Assembly (NCBI GenBank): GCA_949289295.1
Contig: CASENM010000049.1
Coordinates: 1-46,973 of the forward strand
Direction of reading: 5' to 3'
From: an uncultured Bacteroides sp.
GTDB lineage: Bacteria; Bacteroidota; Bacteroidia; Bacteroidales; Bacteroidaceae
Length of the DNA stretch: 46,973 nt
Position 1 is the first letter of the stretch; each line of letters begins with the position of its first letter. The position numbers and the translations under genes were made by a program. The notes under the pieces are model-generated. The model worked only from the letters and a program-made list of their open reading frames with translations, had not been told where the DNA came from and did no database searches. Below, piece after piece: positions 38,042 through 46,643 of this stretch.

Positions 38042-39262
38042 TCAAAGCAATCCTTGTTTTATGGCATCCATGACGTTGGAGGGAGCCCGTTGGGCCAGAT
38101 ATTCTTTCTTCATGAAATCCATGTAGGGGGCAGCATGTTGGAAGAACTGACGGTAGCCCTTACACAGATAGTTCAGTCCCGGTTCGCCCGAATCAGTTTG
38201 CATGAAGCGGTTCTTGGGGCATTCTCCATTGCATGCAAATAGGAACTCGCATTCCTTGCATTGTGTGGGGAGATTATCTTGTTTCATTTGTCCGAATGTC
38301 AGTTGCTTTTCACCGTACATCATTTCTACTAATGTATTCCGGTAGATATTTCCCAGCTTGTATTCGGGAAATACGAAATGGTCGCACGAATAGACATCAC
38401 CGTTGAATTCCATCACTCCGGCATGTCCGCAGGTTTTTGCCATCGTACATACTCCCGGTTGTTCTCCTACCCAGTTGGCTAGTGTGGAGTCGAAGAGCTG
38501 GATGAAGTATTCGCCTACATCATTGCGTACCCATTCATCGAAGATGGTACAGAGAAAATTCCCCCATTGCTCGGGCGAGACCGAAAAATCTGCCAGCTTC
38601 TCTTTCTTTTCCAGCGGGGTGGCCAGATGACGTCCGTCGGAATGTTTGCTGATGCGTTCTACAATGGGTGTGAACTGGATGTACCGGCATTTTATCTCCT
38701 TGAAAAAATGATAGAAGTCGAGCGGGTAGTCGCTGTTGAAATCGTTCACTACGGCCAGTGCGTTCCATTCCACTCCGTGTTTGTTGAGCAGACGGATGCC
38801 CTGCATCACTTTCATGAACGAGGGCCGTCCTTGACGATTCTTCCGGTATTCGTCGTGGAATTCCTGGGGACCGTCTATGGAGACTCCTACCAGCCAGTTG
38901 TTCTGCCGGAAAAATTCACACCATTCGTCGTTCAGCAGAGTTCCGTTGGTCTGGATGCTGTTCTCTATGGTCCGTCCGCCGGCGTACCGTTTCTGAAGTT
39001 CCACGACGCGTTTGTAGAAACTGAGCGGGCGCATCAGCGTCTCTCCTCCATGCCAGGTAAACAATATCTGGGGCATGGTCTGTGCCTCGATGTATTCACG
39101 TATGAATTTTTCCAGCAACTCGTCGCTCATGACGTGTTTTGAGATGTCTTTATACAGGTTTGATTTTTCCAGATAGTAGCAATAGTCGCAGGCCAGGTTG
39201 CAGACCGCGCCGACAGGCTTGGTCATGATATACATCGGTTTGGAAAAAGGGGCGATAATCAT
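38042..39262 (-). CDS. chuR: Anaerobic sulfatase-maturating enzyme (radical SAM, SPASM)
   Basis: anSMEs oxidise an active-site Cys or Ser of sulfatases to formylglycine. The 406-residue protein has the radical SAM cluster motif C21-x3-C25-x2-C28 in CNLACDYC, and a SPASM domain with cysteines in CTMAKTCGHAGV, VYSCDHF, CKECEFLFACNGECPKN and YLCKGY for two auxiliary clusters. It matches the Bacteroides ChuR type, needed for growth on sulfated glycans. No sulfatase gene is within the window, as is usual because one anSME serves many sulfatases. It ends a - strand run with a phosphatase gene 57 bases upstream. Confidence 0.92.
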   Translation of the reverse strand: MIIAPFSKPMYIMTKPVGAVCNLACDYCYYLEKSNLYKDISKHVMSDELLEKFIREYIEAQTMPQILFTWHGGETLMRPLSFYKRVVELQKRYAGGRTIENSIQTNGTLLNDEWCEFFRQNNWLVGVSIDGPQEFHDEYRKNRQGRPSFMKVMQGIRLLNKHGVEWNALAVVNDFNSDYPLDFYHFFKEIKCRYIQFTPIVERISKHSDGRHLATPLEKKEKLADFSVSPEQWGNFLCTIFDEWVRNDVGEYFIQLFDSTLANWVGEQPGVCTMAKTCGHAGVMEFNGDVYSCDHFVFPEYKLGNIYRNTLVEMMYGEKQLTFGQMKQDNLPTQCKECEFLFACNGECPKNRFMQTDSGEPGLNYLCKGYRQFFQHAAPYMDFMKKEYLAQRAPSNVMDAIKQGLL

Positions 39263-39319
39263 TCGGATAATTGTTAATTAATGGTTTGTTGATATTGATA
39301 AGGTTGTCTTCGTGTCTCG

Positions 39320-39796
39320 TTAGCGGATTGGCGGTAGAATTTTCTCCAGAAGGCCTTGGCAGGCATCTTCGAGAATGTCGAGCACATTTTCGAAGCCTTG
39401 TGCGCCACCATAATAGGGATCGGGCACATGATCTGTTGTTTTTGTGCGGCAGAAGTCTGTCATGCGCCGGATTTTCTTTTCCGTCTCCACATCGGGCGCT
39501 TTTTCGCGCAAGGCGTCTATATTATTGTCGTCCATTCCTATGATCATGTCAAAGCGATGGAAATCGTCTGTCCGGACCGGCCGTGACAAGTGGGTCAGGC
39601 GGTATCCTCTGCGGATGGCATGGGCGCGCATCCTTGAGTCGGGCAGGTCGCCCTCATGGTAGTTGCTGATTCCCGCCGAATCCACTTCTATTTCTTTTTC
39701 CGCTCCGGCTTTCTTTATGAAAGTCCGCATGATTTCCTCGGCAGATGATGAGCGGCAGATGTTTCCGAGGCAGACAAAAAGTATTCTGTATTTCAC
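39320..39796 (-). CDS. Low-molecular-weight protein tyrosine phosphatase
   Basis: This cytosolic phosphatase hydrolyses phosphotyrosine. The 158-residue protein has the P-loop CLGNICRS (C9, R15) at the N-terminus, the general acid Asp126 in DPYYGG and the usual length. It lies between the PHP-domain gene and the chuR-like gene, all on the - strand. No BY-kinase or capsule gene is near, so its substrate cannot be guessed from context. Confidence 0.93.
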   Translation of the reverse strand: MKYRILFVCLGNICRSSSAEEIMRTFIKKAGAEKEIEVDSAGISNYHEGDLPDSRMRAHAIRRGYRLTHLSRPVRTDDFHRFDMIIGMDDNNIDALREKAPDVETEKKIRRMTDFCRTKTTDHVPDPYYGGAQGFENVLDILEDACQGLLEKILPPIR

Positions 39797-39856
39797 GTTC
39801 GAAATTAATGATTAATAGTTAATACTGATAGGTGACATCGGTTTTTGTGATGAAAC

Positions 39857-40579
39857 TTATATTTGCGGGTCCATTCCCAGATATTTCTTGAATTTTTCCA
39901 CACTGGTGTTCATAATCAGTCCTTCCGGGAACTCTGTTTCCTGTACGAGTTCCAGCGCGAAGTTGTAGGTGGCGATGTCGAACGAGATGTGGGCGTCGCT
40001 TCCCAAGATAACCGGGACCTCATATTGTTTGCACAGACGGAGAATCTCCAGATTGTTGGGACGTGCCTCCACTTTATGGCGGTTCGGACGCAGGGAGCTG
40101 TTGTTGATTTCAAGCAAGGTGTGATGTTCCTTGGCTGCCTTTACTATCGGCTCGAACAGAAGTCTGGCCGTGCCGTCTCCCGGATGACTGATGATATGGA
40201 TGTAGGGGTTCGAGACTACATTGACCATTCCTTGCGTATTCTCTTCCGGAGTGCCTTGTGTATAGCAGAGCGAGTGGATACCCGCGATGCGGAGGTCCAG
40301 CATGTTCAGATAGTTCTCGTCCATGTCGAGTGTTCCTTCCGTATCGAGAATGTTGATTTCCGCTCCCAGCATCAGTTCGATTCCGTACATCTGTCGCGGA
40401 ACGATGTAAAGGTTGCGGAAATAGATCGGGGAACAGCTTCCCGGTATGCCTGAAGAGTGTTCCGTAATGCCCAGCAGCTTCAGGCCTTTGTCGGCGGCAG
40501 CCTTCACCATTTCCTGTAAAGTGCTGAACGCATGTCCGCTGGCAATGGTATGCGTGTGTACGTCTAATTCTATCTTCAT
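39857..40579 (-). CDS. PHP-domain phosphatase, YcdX-like
   Basis: The 240-residue protein is a metal-dependent hydrolase of the PHP superfamily. The nine expected metal ligands of the YcdX type are present: H8, H10, H16, H41, E74, H102, H132, D195 and H197, each offset by one from the E. coli protein. It should bind three metals and act as a phosphatase. It starts 15 bases after priA and may be co-transcribed with it. The physiological substrate is unknown. Confidence 0.9.
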   Translation of the reverse strand: MKIELDVHTHTIASGHAFSTLQEMVKAAADKGLKLLGITEHSSGIPGSCSPIYFRNLYIVPRQMYGIELMLGAEINILDTEGTLDMDENYLNMLDLRIAGIHSLCYTQGTPEENTQGMVNVVSNPYIHIISHPGDGTARLLFEPIVKAAKEHHTLLEINNSSLRPNRHKVEARPNNLEILRLCKQYEVPVILGSDAHISFDIATYNFALELVQETEFPEGLIMNTSVEKFKKYLGMDPQI

Positions 40580-40594
40580 ATCTTCTTTTATATT

Positions 40595-43054
40595 TTACAT
40601 AGGGTCTGCATCATAATATACATTTACCGTGCGGAAACGTTCGTCGGCCACAATGGCGCGTTGCACTTCCGTGAGGTATAGTCTTATTTTCTGGAGGGAA
40701 GCTTCCTGCTCCACCTTGACCATGATTTTCCGGATGAACAGTGCCTGTATCCGTGCCACAGGAGGCTTGTCCGGTCCTAGCACTCTGTCGCCCAGTCCGT
40801 TGCGGAGATAGGCGGCCATTTGGGCGGCAGCCTGTTCCGCCACCTCTTCTTTCCGGTGTTTCAGATACACATAAATAAGGCGGTAGAAAGGCGGATATCT
40901 GAACAGGCGGCGTTCGGTCAGCTGATCTTCGTAAAGTTCCCGATAGTTGTTATCGAGTACCTGCCTGATGAGCGGGAGGTCGGGCGATTTGGTTTGCAGT
41001 ACGACCAGTCCCTGCCTGTTCCTTCTTCCGGCCCGTCCCGCCACCTGGGCCATCAGCTGGAAGGCACGTTCGTGGGAACGGAAATCGGGATAGTTGAGCA
41101 TGGAGTCGGCGTTCAGTATGCCCACCACGCTTACCCGGTCGAAGTCGAGTCCTTTCGACACCATTTGTGTACCGATAAGTATGTCTGTCCGCCCTTCCTC
41201 AAAATCCGAGATGATCTTCTCATAGGCTGTGCGTGAGCGGGTTGTGTCGAGATCCATGCGCGCCACCCGGGCTTCCGGAAAGAGTTGCCGGATGTCATCC
41301 TCTATTTTCTCTGTACCGAATCCCCGGTTCACCAGTTCCGTGCCTCCGCAGGCCGGACATACGGCAGGCACCTGATAGGTGTATCCGCAATAGTGGCACG
41401 TGAGCTGGTTCAGCCTTTTATGGTATGTCAGACTCACGTCGCAGTTCCTGCATTTGGGCACCCATCCGCATGTGCGGCACTCGATCATCGGTGCGAATCC
41501 CCGACGGTTCTGGAACAGGATAACCTGTTCCTTGCTTTCAAGCGCTTCTTTTATTTTCTGGAGGAGCAGCGGCGAGAACTGTCCGTTCATCCGTTTCTTT
41601 CGTCCCAACTCCTTGATGTCCACCAGTTCAATGTGGGGAAGCTGGATTTGCCGGTGGCGTTCGTTCAGTTCCACCAGTCCGTATTTCCCCTGCCGGGCGT
41701 TGTAGTAAGTCTCGATGCTCGGGGTGGCTGTCCCCAGCAGCGTCTTTGCACCGAATATGGAAGCCAGCATGATGGCGGCGTTCCGTGCGTGGTATCGGGG
41801 GGCGGGGTCCTGTTGCTTGTAGGAAGTCTCGTGTTCCTCATCGATGATGACCAGTCCCAGCTTCTGGAATGGAAGGAAGATGGAGGAACGTACCCCTAGT
41901 ATCACGTCGTAAGGAGAGTCGGAGAGCTGTTTCTGCCAGATTTCCACCCGTTCCGCATCAGGAAACTTGGAATGATAGATTCCCAGCCGGTTTCCGAACA
42001 CTCTCCGGAGACGCTCGGTGATTTGTGTGGTCAGGGCTATTTCCGGCAGGAGATAGAGCACCTGCTTGCCGGCTTCCAGCACCTGACTGATAAGGTGGAT
42101 ATAGATTTCGGTCTTTCCGCTGGCGGTGACACCATGGAGCAGACATACATTCTTTTGTGCAAACGAATGGAGTATCGTGTTCAGGGCCGTCTGCTGGGCC
42201 TGACTGAGAGTGTTCACTTGTGTGGTTCCGGTATCATCCGTGCAAAGCCGTCCCGTCTCGTGAAGATAAATTTCCAGGATTCCTTTTTCCACCAGTCCGT
42301 TCAGTACGGAAGATGCGGCCTGAGCGGCCTCCAGAAGTCGCGTGCGCGACACTTCTTCCGGTTCTTTCCCCTCTTTCCAATGGGAAAGCTCAAGATATTT
42401 CATCAGTACGACCTGTTGCTTCTTGGCACGTGAGAGCAGGTCAAGCTGGATATGCAGGTTCCTTTCGTTCCGCATTCTTTCCGTGAGCCGCACACGCGCT
42501 TCTGTACGTGGCTTGTAGTTCTGCTTCAGTTCTTCCTTTATCCGTACGGCCTCTTTGTCGAGGAGGGATTTTATTACGGGAAGCAGATTCCTGATACGGC
42601 TTTCCTTTTCCAGTCGGGCGATGTCTTGTGCCTTTCCCTGCCCGAGCAGGTCAAGCACCTTCTGTTCTTTTTCGGACAAGGGAGCCGAGGCTTCGAAGTC
42701 CGGATTCCCTTCCACGCGGGTCTCGCTCTCGATTTTCATCCCCGAGGGGACAGCCGCATTGTAGACATCTCCCCACGTACACAGGTAATAGTCGGCCATC
42801 CATTTCCAGAAGGCGAACTGATGCTTCAGAAGAATCGGATGTGTGTCGAGCACCTCCGAGACTTCTTTTGTCTCATATTCGCCCGAGGGCGTGGTACCGG
42901 TGCGGATTACGATTCCCGTATAGTATTTCTTGGCTCCGAAAGGCACGATGACACGGCATCCCCATTCCACCTTTCCTTCCAGTTCTTCCGGAACGGCATA
43001 GGTGAACTGACCCATGACGGGCAGGGGTACTATGACATCGACGTATTTCTTCAT
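40595..43054 (-). CDS. priA: Primosomal replication protein PriA
   Basis: PriA is the 3'-5' helicase that restarts stalled replication forks by loading the primosome. The 819-residue protein has the N-terminal DNA-binding domain, Walker A GVTASGKT at 308-315, the DEEH box at 405-408 and the zinc-binding domain with all eight cysteines (526, 529, 535, 538, 553, 556, 566 and 569), followed by the second helicase domain and the C-terminal domain. It heads a - strand run with the PHP phosphatase gene. Confidence 0.97.
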   Translation of the reverse strand: MKKYVDVIVPLPVMGQFTYAVPEELEGKVEWGCRVIVPFGAKKYYTGIVIRTGTTPSGEYETKEVSEVLDTHPILLKHQFAFWKWMADYYLCTWGDVYNAAVPSGMKIESETRVEGNPDFEASAPLSEKEQKVLDLLGQGKAQDIARLEKESRIRNLLPVIKSLLDKEAVRIKEELKQNYKPRTEARVRLTERMRNERNLHIQLDLLSRAKKQQVVLMKYLELSHWKEGKEPEEVSRTRLLEAAQAASSVLNGLVEKGILEIYLHETGRLCTDDTGTTQVNTLSQAQQTALNTILHSFAQKNVCLLHGVTASGKTEIYIHLISQVLEAGKQVLYLLPEIALTTQITERLRRVFGNRLGIYHSKFPDAERVEIWQKQLSDSPYDVILGVRSSIFLPFQKLGLVIIDEEHETSYKQQDPAPRYHARNAAIMLASIFGAKTLLGTATPSIETYYNARQGKYGLVELNERHRQIQLPHIELVDIKELGRKKRMNGQFSPLLLQKIKEALESKEQVILFQNRRGFAPMIECRTCGWVPKCRNCDVSLTYHKRLNQLTCHYCGYTYQVPAVCPACGGTELVNRGFGTEKIEDDIRQLFPEARVARMDLDTTRSRTAYEKIISDFEEGRTDILIGTQMVSKGLDFDRVSVVGILNADSMLNYPDFRSHERAFQLMAQVAGRAGRRNRQGLVVLQTKSPDLPLIRQVLDNNYRELYEDQLTERRLFRYPPFYRLIYVYLKHRKEEVAEQAAAQMAAYLRNGLGDRVLGPDKPPVARIQALFIRKIMVKVEQEASLQKIRLYLTEVQRAIVADERFRTVNVYYDADPM

Positions 43055-43072
43055 GAATGGTCAGTATAGAAA

Positions 43073-43122
43073 ACACAGAGTATCACAGAGCTCTTCGTCT
43101 CAATCTCTGTGTTACTCTGTGT
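43073..43122. repeat. CACAGAG inverted repeat upstream of priA
   Basis: The 18-base arm 43073-43090 (with CACAGAG twice, spaced by TAT) matches 43105-43122 in inverted orientation with one mismatch. It lies between the 3' end of the PorT-like gene and the 5' end of priA. No T-run follows on the - strand, so it is not an obvious terminator. Confidence 0.7.
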
Positions 43123-43145
43123 CCTCAGTAGTTTATATGGCTTTG

Positions 43146-43733
43146 TCAGAACATGTAGGCGAGCGAGATCTGCCAGGTGTTCTGCTTGAACCCGTCGCTG
43201 GCAGGGCTTCCCCCGTCTACGGGTTTTTTCATGATTCCGTTGTCCTTCAGTGCGATGTTGTAAGTGGCACCCACATGCACGTGGCTGAATAGCTTCAGTC
43301 CGGCACCCACGTTGAAGGTGGTGTTGTTTTTCTTGAACTCACAGATATTCTTGAATGTCCTGTGTCCTACATTGAATCCGAACTGGGGTCCTGCGGCCAC
43401 GTATGCTCCCACGAGGCTGCTGAATCCGAAGGTCCATTTCACGTTGATGGGGATTTCGATGCTCTTCTTCATGGTCGAGCCTTCTTCTGTGTCAATTCCA
43501 TATTGGTTGTACAATACGGACGCGTCCAGTCCCAGTCCGAGCAAAGGGAGTGTAAGGTCGGCGGTGGGTCCTACGAAGAAACCGGCGCGGTTATCGGGGT
43601 TGAACACTTCTTTCGAGATAGAGACTTTCGATACATTCAATCCGGCCTTCACACCGAATTGCAGTTGGGCTTGTGCCGGGATGGCCAGGCAAAGGCAAGC
43701 CATGAGCATTAAAGCAGAAAAAATCTTCTTCAT
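43146..43733 (-). CDS. Outer-membrane beta-barrel protein, PorT family
   Basis: The 195-residue protein has a signal peptide MKKIFSALMLMACLCLAIPA with a likely cut after AQA (residue 22), followed by alternating hydrophobic strands such as LQFGVKAGLNVSK and LPLLGLGLDASVLYNQYGI, and ends in Phe, as outer-membrane barrels do. It matches the PorT/OMP_b-brl family of small Bacteroidetes barrels. Its function is unknown. A TATATTTG -7 element lies 30 bases upstream. It follows the larger outer-membrane gene after 54 bases. Confidence 0.85.
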   Translation of the reverse strand: MKKIFSALMLMACLCLAIPAQAQLQFGVKAGLNVSKVSISKEVFNPDNRAGFFVGPTADLTLPLLGLGLDASVLYNQYGIDTEEGSTMKKSIEIPINVKWTFGFSSLVGAYVAAGPQFGFNVGHRTFKNICEFKKNNTTFNVGAGLKLFSHVHVGATYNIALKDNGIMKKPVDGGSPASDGFKQNTWQISLAYMF

Positions 43734-43762
43734 AATTTTTCTTGTTTTATATGTGAACGGGA

Positions 43763-43770
43763 CAAATATA
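43763..43770 (-). promoter_or_regulatory. -7 element of the PorT-like gene
   Basis: TATATTTG on the - strand (complement of CAAATATA at 43763-43770) lies 30 bases upstream of the ATG. No clear -33 element was seen. The gene could also be read from the upstream barrel gene. Confidence 0.5.
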
Positions 43771-43787
43771 AGAAAGTTTTTCCAATA

Positions 43788-46061
43788 TTACATTCCGAAT
43801 CTTGAGGTATCCACATCTTTCGTGTTTTTCTTCTTGTATCCCCCGAACTTGTAACTGAACGAAAGAGTGAACCTGCGCGAATAGTTTGTTATATCCATGT
43901 CGAAATGCTGGTTGCCGTTGCGCGACTTTATCCTGAACCGGTTTATTCCTCCGAAGATGTCACTTCCCTTTACCTGAATCATAGCCTTGCCATCGGCGAA
44001 TGTATATCGCAGGGCGGTGTCCACATAACCGAGAGGGGCCAGTTCATAACTTCCTTGGATGGCTCCGGCTTGCCCGAAAGCGGAAACCTCCATCCGGATG
44101 TCCGGATGTTTGCTGAGGGTGAAGGTGTTTGTCCATACGCCGATACCCGCCCAACGCTTGTTGTCGAAGGGAGCGTCGTAATAATAGCTTGCTTTGTCGT
44201 GTTTCAGCTGGGCGTTCAGCGTCAGTTGGCTGTCCCACCAAGTACCCGCCTTGAAGGGGATGATGGCGGTGAAGGTAAGTGTCTTCACGAAATCCCAGTT
44301 CTGGAAGTTATAGACCGCTTTCAGCCGTTTGGAATCCAGATAAGTCATCTGCATGAAATAGTCGGGTCGGTAACCGTAATTCATCAGGAAGATGTACTTG
44401 TTCTTGAAAATGTAGGTGAGCGTGCCGGAATAGCTGGCATAGGGACGTAGATATGCATTCCCTATGCTTTCTTGGTAACCGTTCATGTAGCTCACGTTTC
44501 CGCTCAGTGTCCAATAGTCGGGATAGGTCTTGTCCGAACTGAACGAGAGCTGGAGGATATGCGAGGATGAAGGACTGTAGTTGAGTTGGAAGGCTGGATA
44601 GACCGCCCATTTCCTGTAGTCCATCATTTTGTAGTATTCCACGGCCGTCGATGCGCTCAGACTCCATTGCGGATTGAAAGTCTTGTCGAAGCCAGCATAA
44701 AGGTTATAGGTATATTCAGAGATGTGGCTTTCAGAGTTCTGTCCGCTCATTTCGGGAAGGCTGTAATGCTGGGCGTTCCTGTCGTTGACGTAAGTGAACG
44801 AGGCTCCGTAGTTCAGTTTCCATTCTTTCGGAAGGGTGTGGCTCTGGTCGGCATACGCCTTCCAGCGGTCGATGCGTTGGCGCGAACCGCTCATGAATGT
44901 TGTTCCGCCTCCTTCTGTGTCTGTGAAGTCCTGTGTGTTTTCATTCAGGTAGTAAGTGTAGTCCGCACCTGCGCTCAGACCGAATCCGGAAGCGTAGCCA
45001 AACGCGGCATTGTGCATCTGGGCATCGCTTCTCTTGTCATTGTGTGAACGGGTGACATTGCCTTGTGCGGTAAGATAATTCGTTGCGTCCGGGCTGAGAC
45101 TTCCCGTATAGTTCATGCTGAGATTGTTCTTCTCATTCGGTTTCCAGACGGTTCCCATGCGGAAGGTGTGTGTCAGTACCCGCCCTTCTCCCGTGTCCGA
45201 AAGGTATATGTCGTGTGTTTTTCCATTCACGGTGTGCAGGGCGGAAAATTCCATCGACTGTCGGCTGTACCGGTCGTTGACGTGATACATCGCGTCCACA
45301 TCCCATTTCCGGGAGAGCCATGTCAAGGTGACACTGCCGTCTCCTCCCGCTTTTTTCTCTTGTATATAGCTTCCGTCCACCTCTCCTTGCAGTCCTCCTT
45401 CTCCCGGCTTGTAGCCTTTCAGCATGAGATTGATGGCGGCGCCACGCACATGATATTGGGGAGGTGCGCTGTACATCACTTCCGCACGTTCCACCCGGGA
45501 GGCAGGCATACTTTTCAGAAGTGTGACTGTCTGTTCATAAGTCATTGAAGAAGGTTTCCCGTTGAGGATGACACTTACGTTCCCGCTTCCGGCAAGAGTG
45601 AGCACATCATTTTGTTCCATTACGCCCGGAAGCTGCAGCAGGGCCTCGTATGCGTTTGTCACCAGCCGTTTTGCGGTAAGTTGTGGCATGTCGTATACAA
45701 GCCTTCCTTGTTCCACCTTTACCAGCGGCCGTTCGCCTTTTATCACCACCTCGTCCAGCGCATGGTCTTTGGGTTGGAGGACAAGTGTGCCCGCATCTGT
45801 TCCGCTTCCTTCCGCTTCTGTCGTTTCAAACAGCATGTGCTGGATGATGAGGCGGTATCGGTCGGGCCGTGCGGAGAAGCGGAATATCCCGGTCGAGTCG
45901 GTGATCATGACATCCACAAAAGTGGAGTCAGGAAGTTGGAGAATCACCGTGGCGGCATCCACAGGCTGTTGCCTCGTGTCGGTTACTTTACCCGAGATAC
46001 CTTGTGCGTTGGAAGCGACGGACATGAACAGCAGGACGCTTAATAAAAAATATGTTCTCAT
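43788..46061 (-). CDS. Outer-membrane beta-barrel protein with carboxypeptidase-regulatory domain
   Basis: The 757-residue protein has a signal peptide (cut near residue 19, SNA|Q), then a carboxypeptidase-regulatory-like domain (about 21-95; GISGKVTDTRQQPVDAATVI), a plug-like region with LDEVVIKGERPLVKVEQGRL and MPASRVERAEVMYSAPPQYH (about 108-205), and a long barrel with many aromatic beta strands. It resembles the TonB-dependent-receptor-like outer-membrane family (OMP_b-brl_3), but no SusD partner is near. The substrate is unknown. The barrel ends with a short charged tail, not a terminal aromatic residue. Confidence 0.87.
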   Translation of the reverse strand: MRTYFLLSVLLFMSVASNAQGISGKVTDTRQQPVDAATVILQLPDSTFVDVMITDSTGIFRFSARPDRYRLIIQHMLFETTEAEGSGTDAGTLVLQPKDHALDEVVIKGERPLVKVEQGRLVYDMPQLTAKRLVTNAYEALLQLPGVMEQNDVLTLAGSGNVSVILNGKPSSMTYEQTVTLLKSMPASRVERAEVMYSAPPQYHVRGAAINLMLKGYKPGEGGLQGEVDGSYIQEKKAGGDGSVTLTWLSRKWDVDAMYHVNDRYSRQSMEFSALHTVNGKTHDIYLSDTGEGRVLTHTFRMGTVWKPNEKNNLSMNYTGSLSPDATNYLTAQGNVTRSHNDKRSDAQMHNAAFGYASGFGLSAGADYTYYLNENTQDFTDTEGGGTTFMSGSRQRIDRWKAYADQSHTLPKEWKLNYGASFTYVNDRNAQHYSLPEMSGQNSESHISEYTYNLYAGFDKTFNPQWSLSASTAVEYYKMMDYRKWAVYPAFQLNYSPSSSHILQLSFSSDKTYPDYWTLSGNVSYMNGYQESIGNAYLRPYASYSGTLTYIFKNKYIFLMNYGYRPDYFMQMTYLDSKRLKAVYNFQNWDFVKTLTFTAIIPFKAGTWWDSQLTLNAQLKHDKASYYYDAPFDNKRWAGIGVWTNTFTLSKHPDIRMEVSAFGQAGAIQGSYELAPLGYVDTALRYTFADGKAMIQVKGSDIFGGINRFRIKSRNGNQHFDMDITNYSRRFTLSFSYKFGGYKKKNTKDVDTSRFGM

Positions 46062-46095
46062 ATTGGTGGCTTATAATTCCCATGTCTTTACACGG

Positions 46096-46103
46096 CAAAA
46101 GTA
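46096..46103 (-). promoter_or_regulatory. -7 element of the outer-membrane barrel gene
   Basis: TACTTTTG on the - strand (complement of CAAAAGTA at 46096-46103) fits the consensus and lies 35 bases before the ATG at 46061. A matching -33 box was not found. Confidence 0.45.
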
Positions 46104-46484
46104 AAAAATATTTCGCTTTCCATGGTTGAGGCCAAGGTTAACATAATGTTAATCGAAACGAATATGAAATGAGACATATCCGTCGGGCAGCAGTGATTGC
46201 CTTGTTTAGAAGAACAGATTGACATTCTGTCAATCCTGAGGCCTGAGACTGCGTTGTTTGCATCTGCATCCGAGACCTGTGGAAAAAATCGCACGGAGGA
46301 AGGTTTGTGTGAATGCATGTTTCTTTTGAAATAACGGTTTTCTTGGCTTTACTTTCTGTAAATTGTCTTTCCGGTGTCGGAAAGTCTTGTCTGTTTTTGT
46401 TTTCAGCTCCTTTTTGCTGTTTTTGAAATGATGTATTCAAGGACGTTTCCAGAGTGAAAAACAGAAGTTTTTGCTCCTGAAAAC

Positions 46485-46522
46485 AAACGCTTCGGCATTT
46501 CAAATAAAACGCCGAAGCGTTT
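46485..46522. repeat. Strong hairpin, 12-bp stem
   Basis: AAACGCTTCGGC (46485-46496) pairs perfectly with GCCGAAGCGTTT (46511-46522) around a 14-base loop. A second small hairpin (46534-46552) follows. They could be 3' ends of transcripts or repeats. Confidence 0.65.
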
Positions 46523-46608
46523 GAGGGCAAATGTTCAGGCGTTTTGCCTGAAATGTCAGGACGTTTTCCGGCGTAAAAGCATCGGTTTTCCGGGAATATG
46601 ATTTCGGC

Positions 46609-46643
46609 CTTACCCCCTCCACAAGACTTGTGGAGGGGGTAAG
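46609..46643. repeat. Perfect 35-base palindrome
   Basis: Seventeen bases (46609-46625, rich in C with a CCCCC core) are the exact reverse complement of 46627-46643, with a single A at 46626 between them. No T-run follows on either strand, so it is not a standard intrinsic terminator. Confidence 0.85.

Noticed and set aside
38042-39262. The radical SAM gene as a peptide-modifying (RiPP) enzyme with the small frame 37408-37542 as its substrate
   Set aside because: The SPASM cysteine pattern and overall sequence match anSMEs of the ChuR type. The small frame is on the other strand, not in the same operon, and its single cysteine motif is not that of a sulfatase or known precursor.
46138-46530. 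130-codon - strand frame upstream of the outer-membrane barrel gene
   Set aside because: Its only long start is TTG, its composition is unlike neighbouring proteins and it crosses two strong hairpins.
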